The notes below the pieces were generated by a model. It was not told the origin of the DNA. It made no database searches and saw only the letters and a list, made by a program, of their open reading frames with translations. A stretch of DNA of 7,783 nucleotides, taken from the NCBI GenBank assembly GCA_946887085.1, contig CAMPKG010000156.1:1-7783 (forward strand). The letters run 5' to 3'. Shown here piece by piece: positions 6,942 through 7,783 of this stretch; the first letter of the stretch is position 1, and each line of letters starts with the position of its first letter. The translations under genes were made by a program, and so were the position numbers. The stretch is from an uncultured Sphingobacteriales bacterium (GTDB lineage Bacteria > Bacteroidota > Bacteroidia > Chitinophagales > Chitinophagaceae).

Positions 6942-7783
6942 ATGATATACAACAAAACAATTTTCATAACGGGCGGGGCAGGCTTTATTGCCAATACGCT
7001 TATCAAGCATTATATAGATAACAATAAAATTGTTGTCTACGATAACTTCCATCGGGATACGTTGACAAATAGCGGAGTGGCGGATCACAAAAACCTTACT
7101 ATCGTGAAAGGCGATGTGCTGGATTTTGACCTGTTATGCTCTTCGATGAAGGGAGCTGATGTGGTAATTCACGCTGCTGGAATTGCTGGCATTGACACTG
7201 TGATCATCGACCCTGTACGTACTATGCGTGTAAATATGATGGGTACCGCAAATGCCCTGGAAGCTGCAAAGGTCAACGGGGTGAAAGACAGGTTTGTAGA
7301 TTTTTCTACTTCGGAAGTCTTTGGAAGCATGGCGTTTAGGTCATCTGAAAGTGACTCGACAGTGGCAGGGTCTGCAGGTGAAGCTCTTTGGAGGTATGAG
7401 TTGAGTAAACTGGCGGGAGAACACCTTGCCCATGCTTACCACCGGCAATTTCATCTACCAATTGTTACGGTTCGTCCGTTTAACGTATATGGTCCGGGTC
7501 AAACTGGTGAGGGGGCCATCCAGGTATTTATCAAGAAGGCGCTGGCCAACCAGGATATCAAGGTGCACGGCGATGGAAACCAGATCAGGGCATGGTGCTA
7601 TGTAGATGATTTCGTTGACTGCCTGACGCGCTGTATAGAAAATCCGGACGCGATCGGACACAGTTTCAATATCGGCAATGCAAGAGCCGTGATCACCATC
7701 CTCGGCCTGGCTGAGTCAGTTTGTCGCGTTTTGAAGTCAGAATCAAAGATCGTATTCGAGCCGCCACTGTCGGCGGATATAGC
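6942..7783 (+). CDS. Extended-SDR NAD-dependent sugar epimerase/dehydratase (3' end outside window)
   Basis: Partial gene: 280 codons are readable before the window ends, with no stop. The N-terminal NAD-binding motif is [10 protein letters not shown] (8-17), a GxxGxxA variant of the usual GxxGxxG, with an acidic residue after beta-2 (D34 in VVYDNF). The active site shows STSEVFG (122-128) and Y152-x3-K156 in RYELSK, so the Ser/Thr-Tyr-Lys set is intact. [11 protein letters not shown] (178-188), RAWCYVDDF (216-224) and FNIGN (242-246) are typical of nucleotide-sugar SDR enzymes. The start is ATG, 2 nt after the aminotransferase stop, implying tight coupling. The likely substrate is a UDP-, GDP- or dTDP-sugar for the exported polysaccharide. 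Epimerase, 4,6-dehydratase and decarboxylase cannot be told apart here. Confidence 0.9.
   Translation, partial: MIYNKTIFITGGAGFIANTLIKHYIDNNKIVVYDNFHRDTLTNSGVADHKNLTIVKGDVLDFDLLCSSMKGADVVIHAAGIAGIDTVIIDPVRTMRVNMMGTANALEAAKVNGVKDRFVDFSTSEVFGSMAFRSSESDSTVAGSAGEALWRYELSKLAGEHLAHAYHRQFHLPIVTVRPFNVYGPGQTGEGAIQVFIKKALANQDIKVHGDGNQIRAWCYVDDFVDCLTRCIENPDAIGHSFNIGNARAVITILGLAESVCRVLKSESKIVFEPPLSADI

Overview
The window is part of a surface-polysaccharide (capsule or O-antigen-type) biosynthesis and export locus. All supported genes are on the + strand. The source is most likely a member of the Bacteroidota, roughly Sphingobacteriales or Chitinophagales. This rests on protein character (a Gfo/Idh/MocA oxidoreductase of the type common in Bacteroidota capsule loci, and a BY-kinase fused to its chain-length regulator), moderate-to-low GC by eye, near-absence of Shine-Dalgarno sequences, and AT-rich spacers. 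It is an inference, not a database result.

Layout. (1) 27-2447: an 806-residue Wzc-like polysaccharide co-polymerase/tyrosine autokinase. It carries a G8 tract next to a 9-bp inverted repeat, and ends in a tail of 13 consecutive Tyr-Gly dipeptides. (2) 2448-2647: a 200-bp spacer rich in short inverted repeats, including two terminator-like hairpins and a pair of mutually exclusive stems shortly before the next gene. (3) 2648-6939: four closely packed genes. They are a GTG-started Gfo/Idh/MocA oxidoreductase, a Wzm-type ABC permease (19-nt overlap), a TTG-started Wzt-type ATPase with a C-terminal carbohydrate-recognition-like domain (28-nt gap), and a DegT/DnrJ/EryC1 PLP-dependent sugar aminotransferase (22-nt overlap). 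(4) 6942-7783: the first 280 codons of an extended-SDR NAD-dependent sugar epimerase/dehydratase, cut by the window end.

How they fit together. The oxidoreductase, aminotransferase and SDR enzyme are a plausible set for making a nucleotide-linked amino sugar. Wzm/Wzt would export the lipid-linked glycan across the inner membrane. The Wzc-like protein would control chain length or export through tyrosine phosphorylation, presumably with an outer-membrane Wza-like partner outside the window. No glycosyltransferase, flippase (Wzx), polymerase (Wzy), RNA gene, transposon or CRISPR array is visible.

I see no clearly new system. The most notable signals are the simple-sequence tracts in the kinase gene (G8 and the YG tail), the structured spacer, and the co-occurrence of a BY-kinase co-polymerase with a Wzt-C-type ABC exporter.
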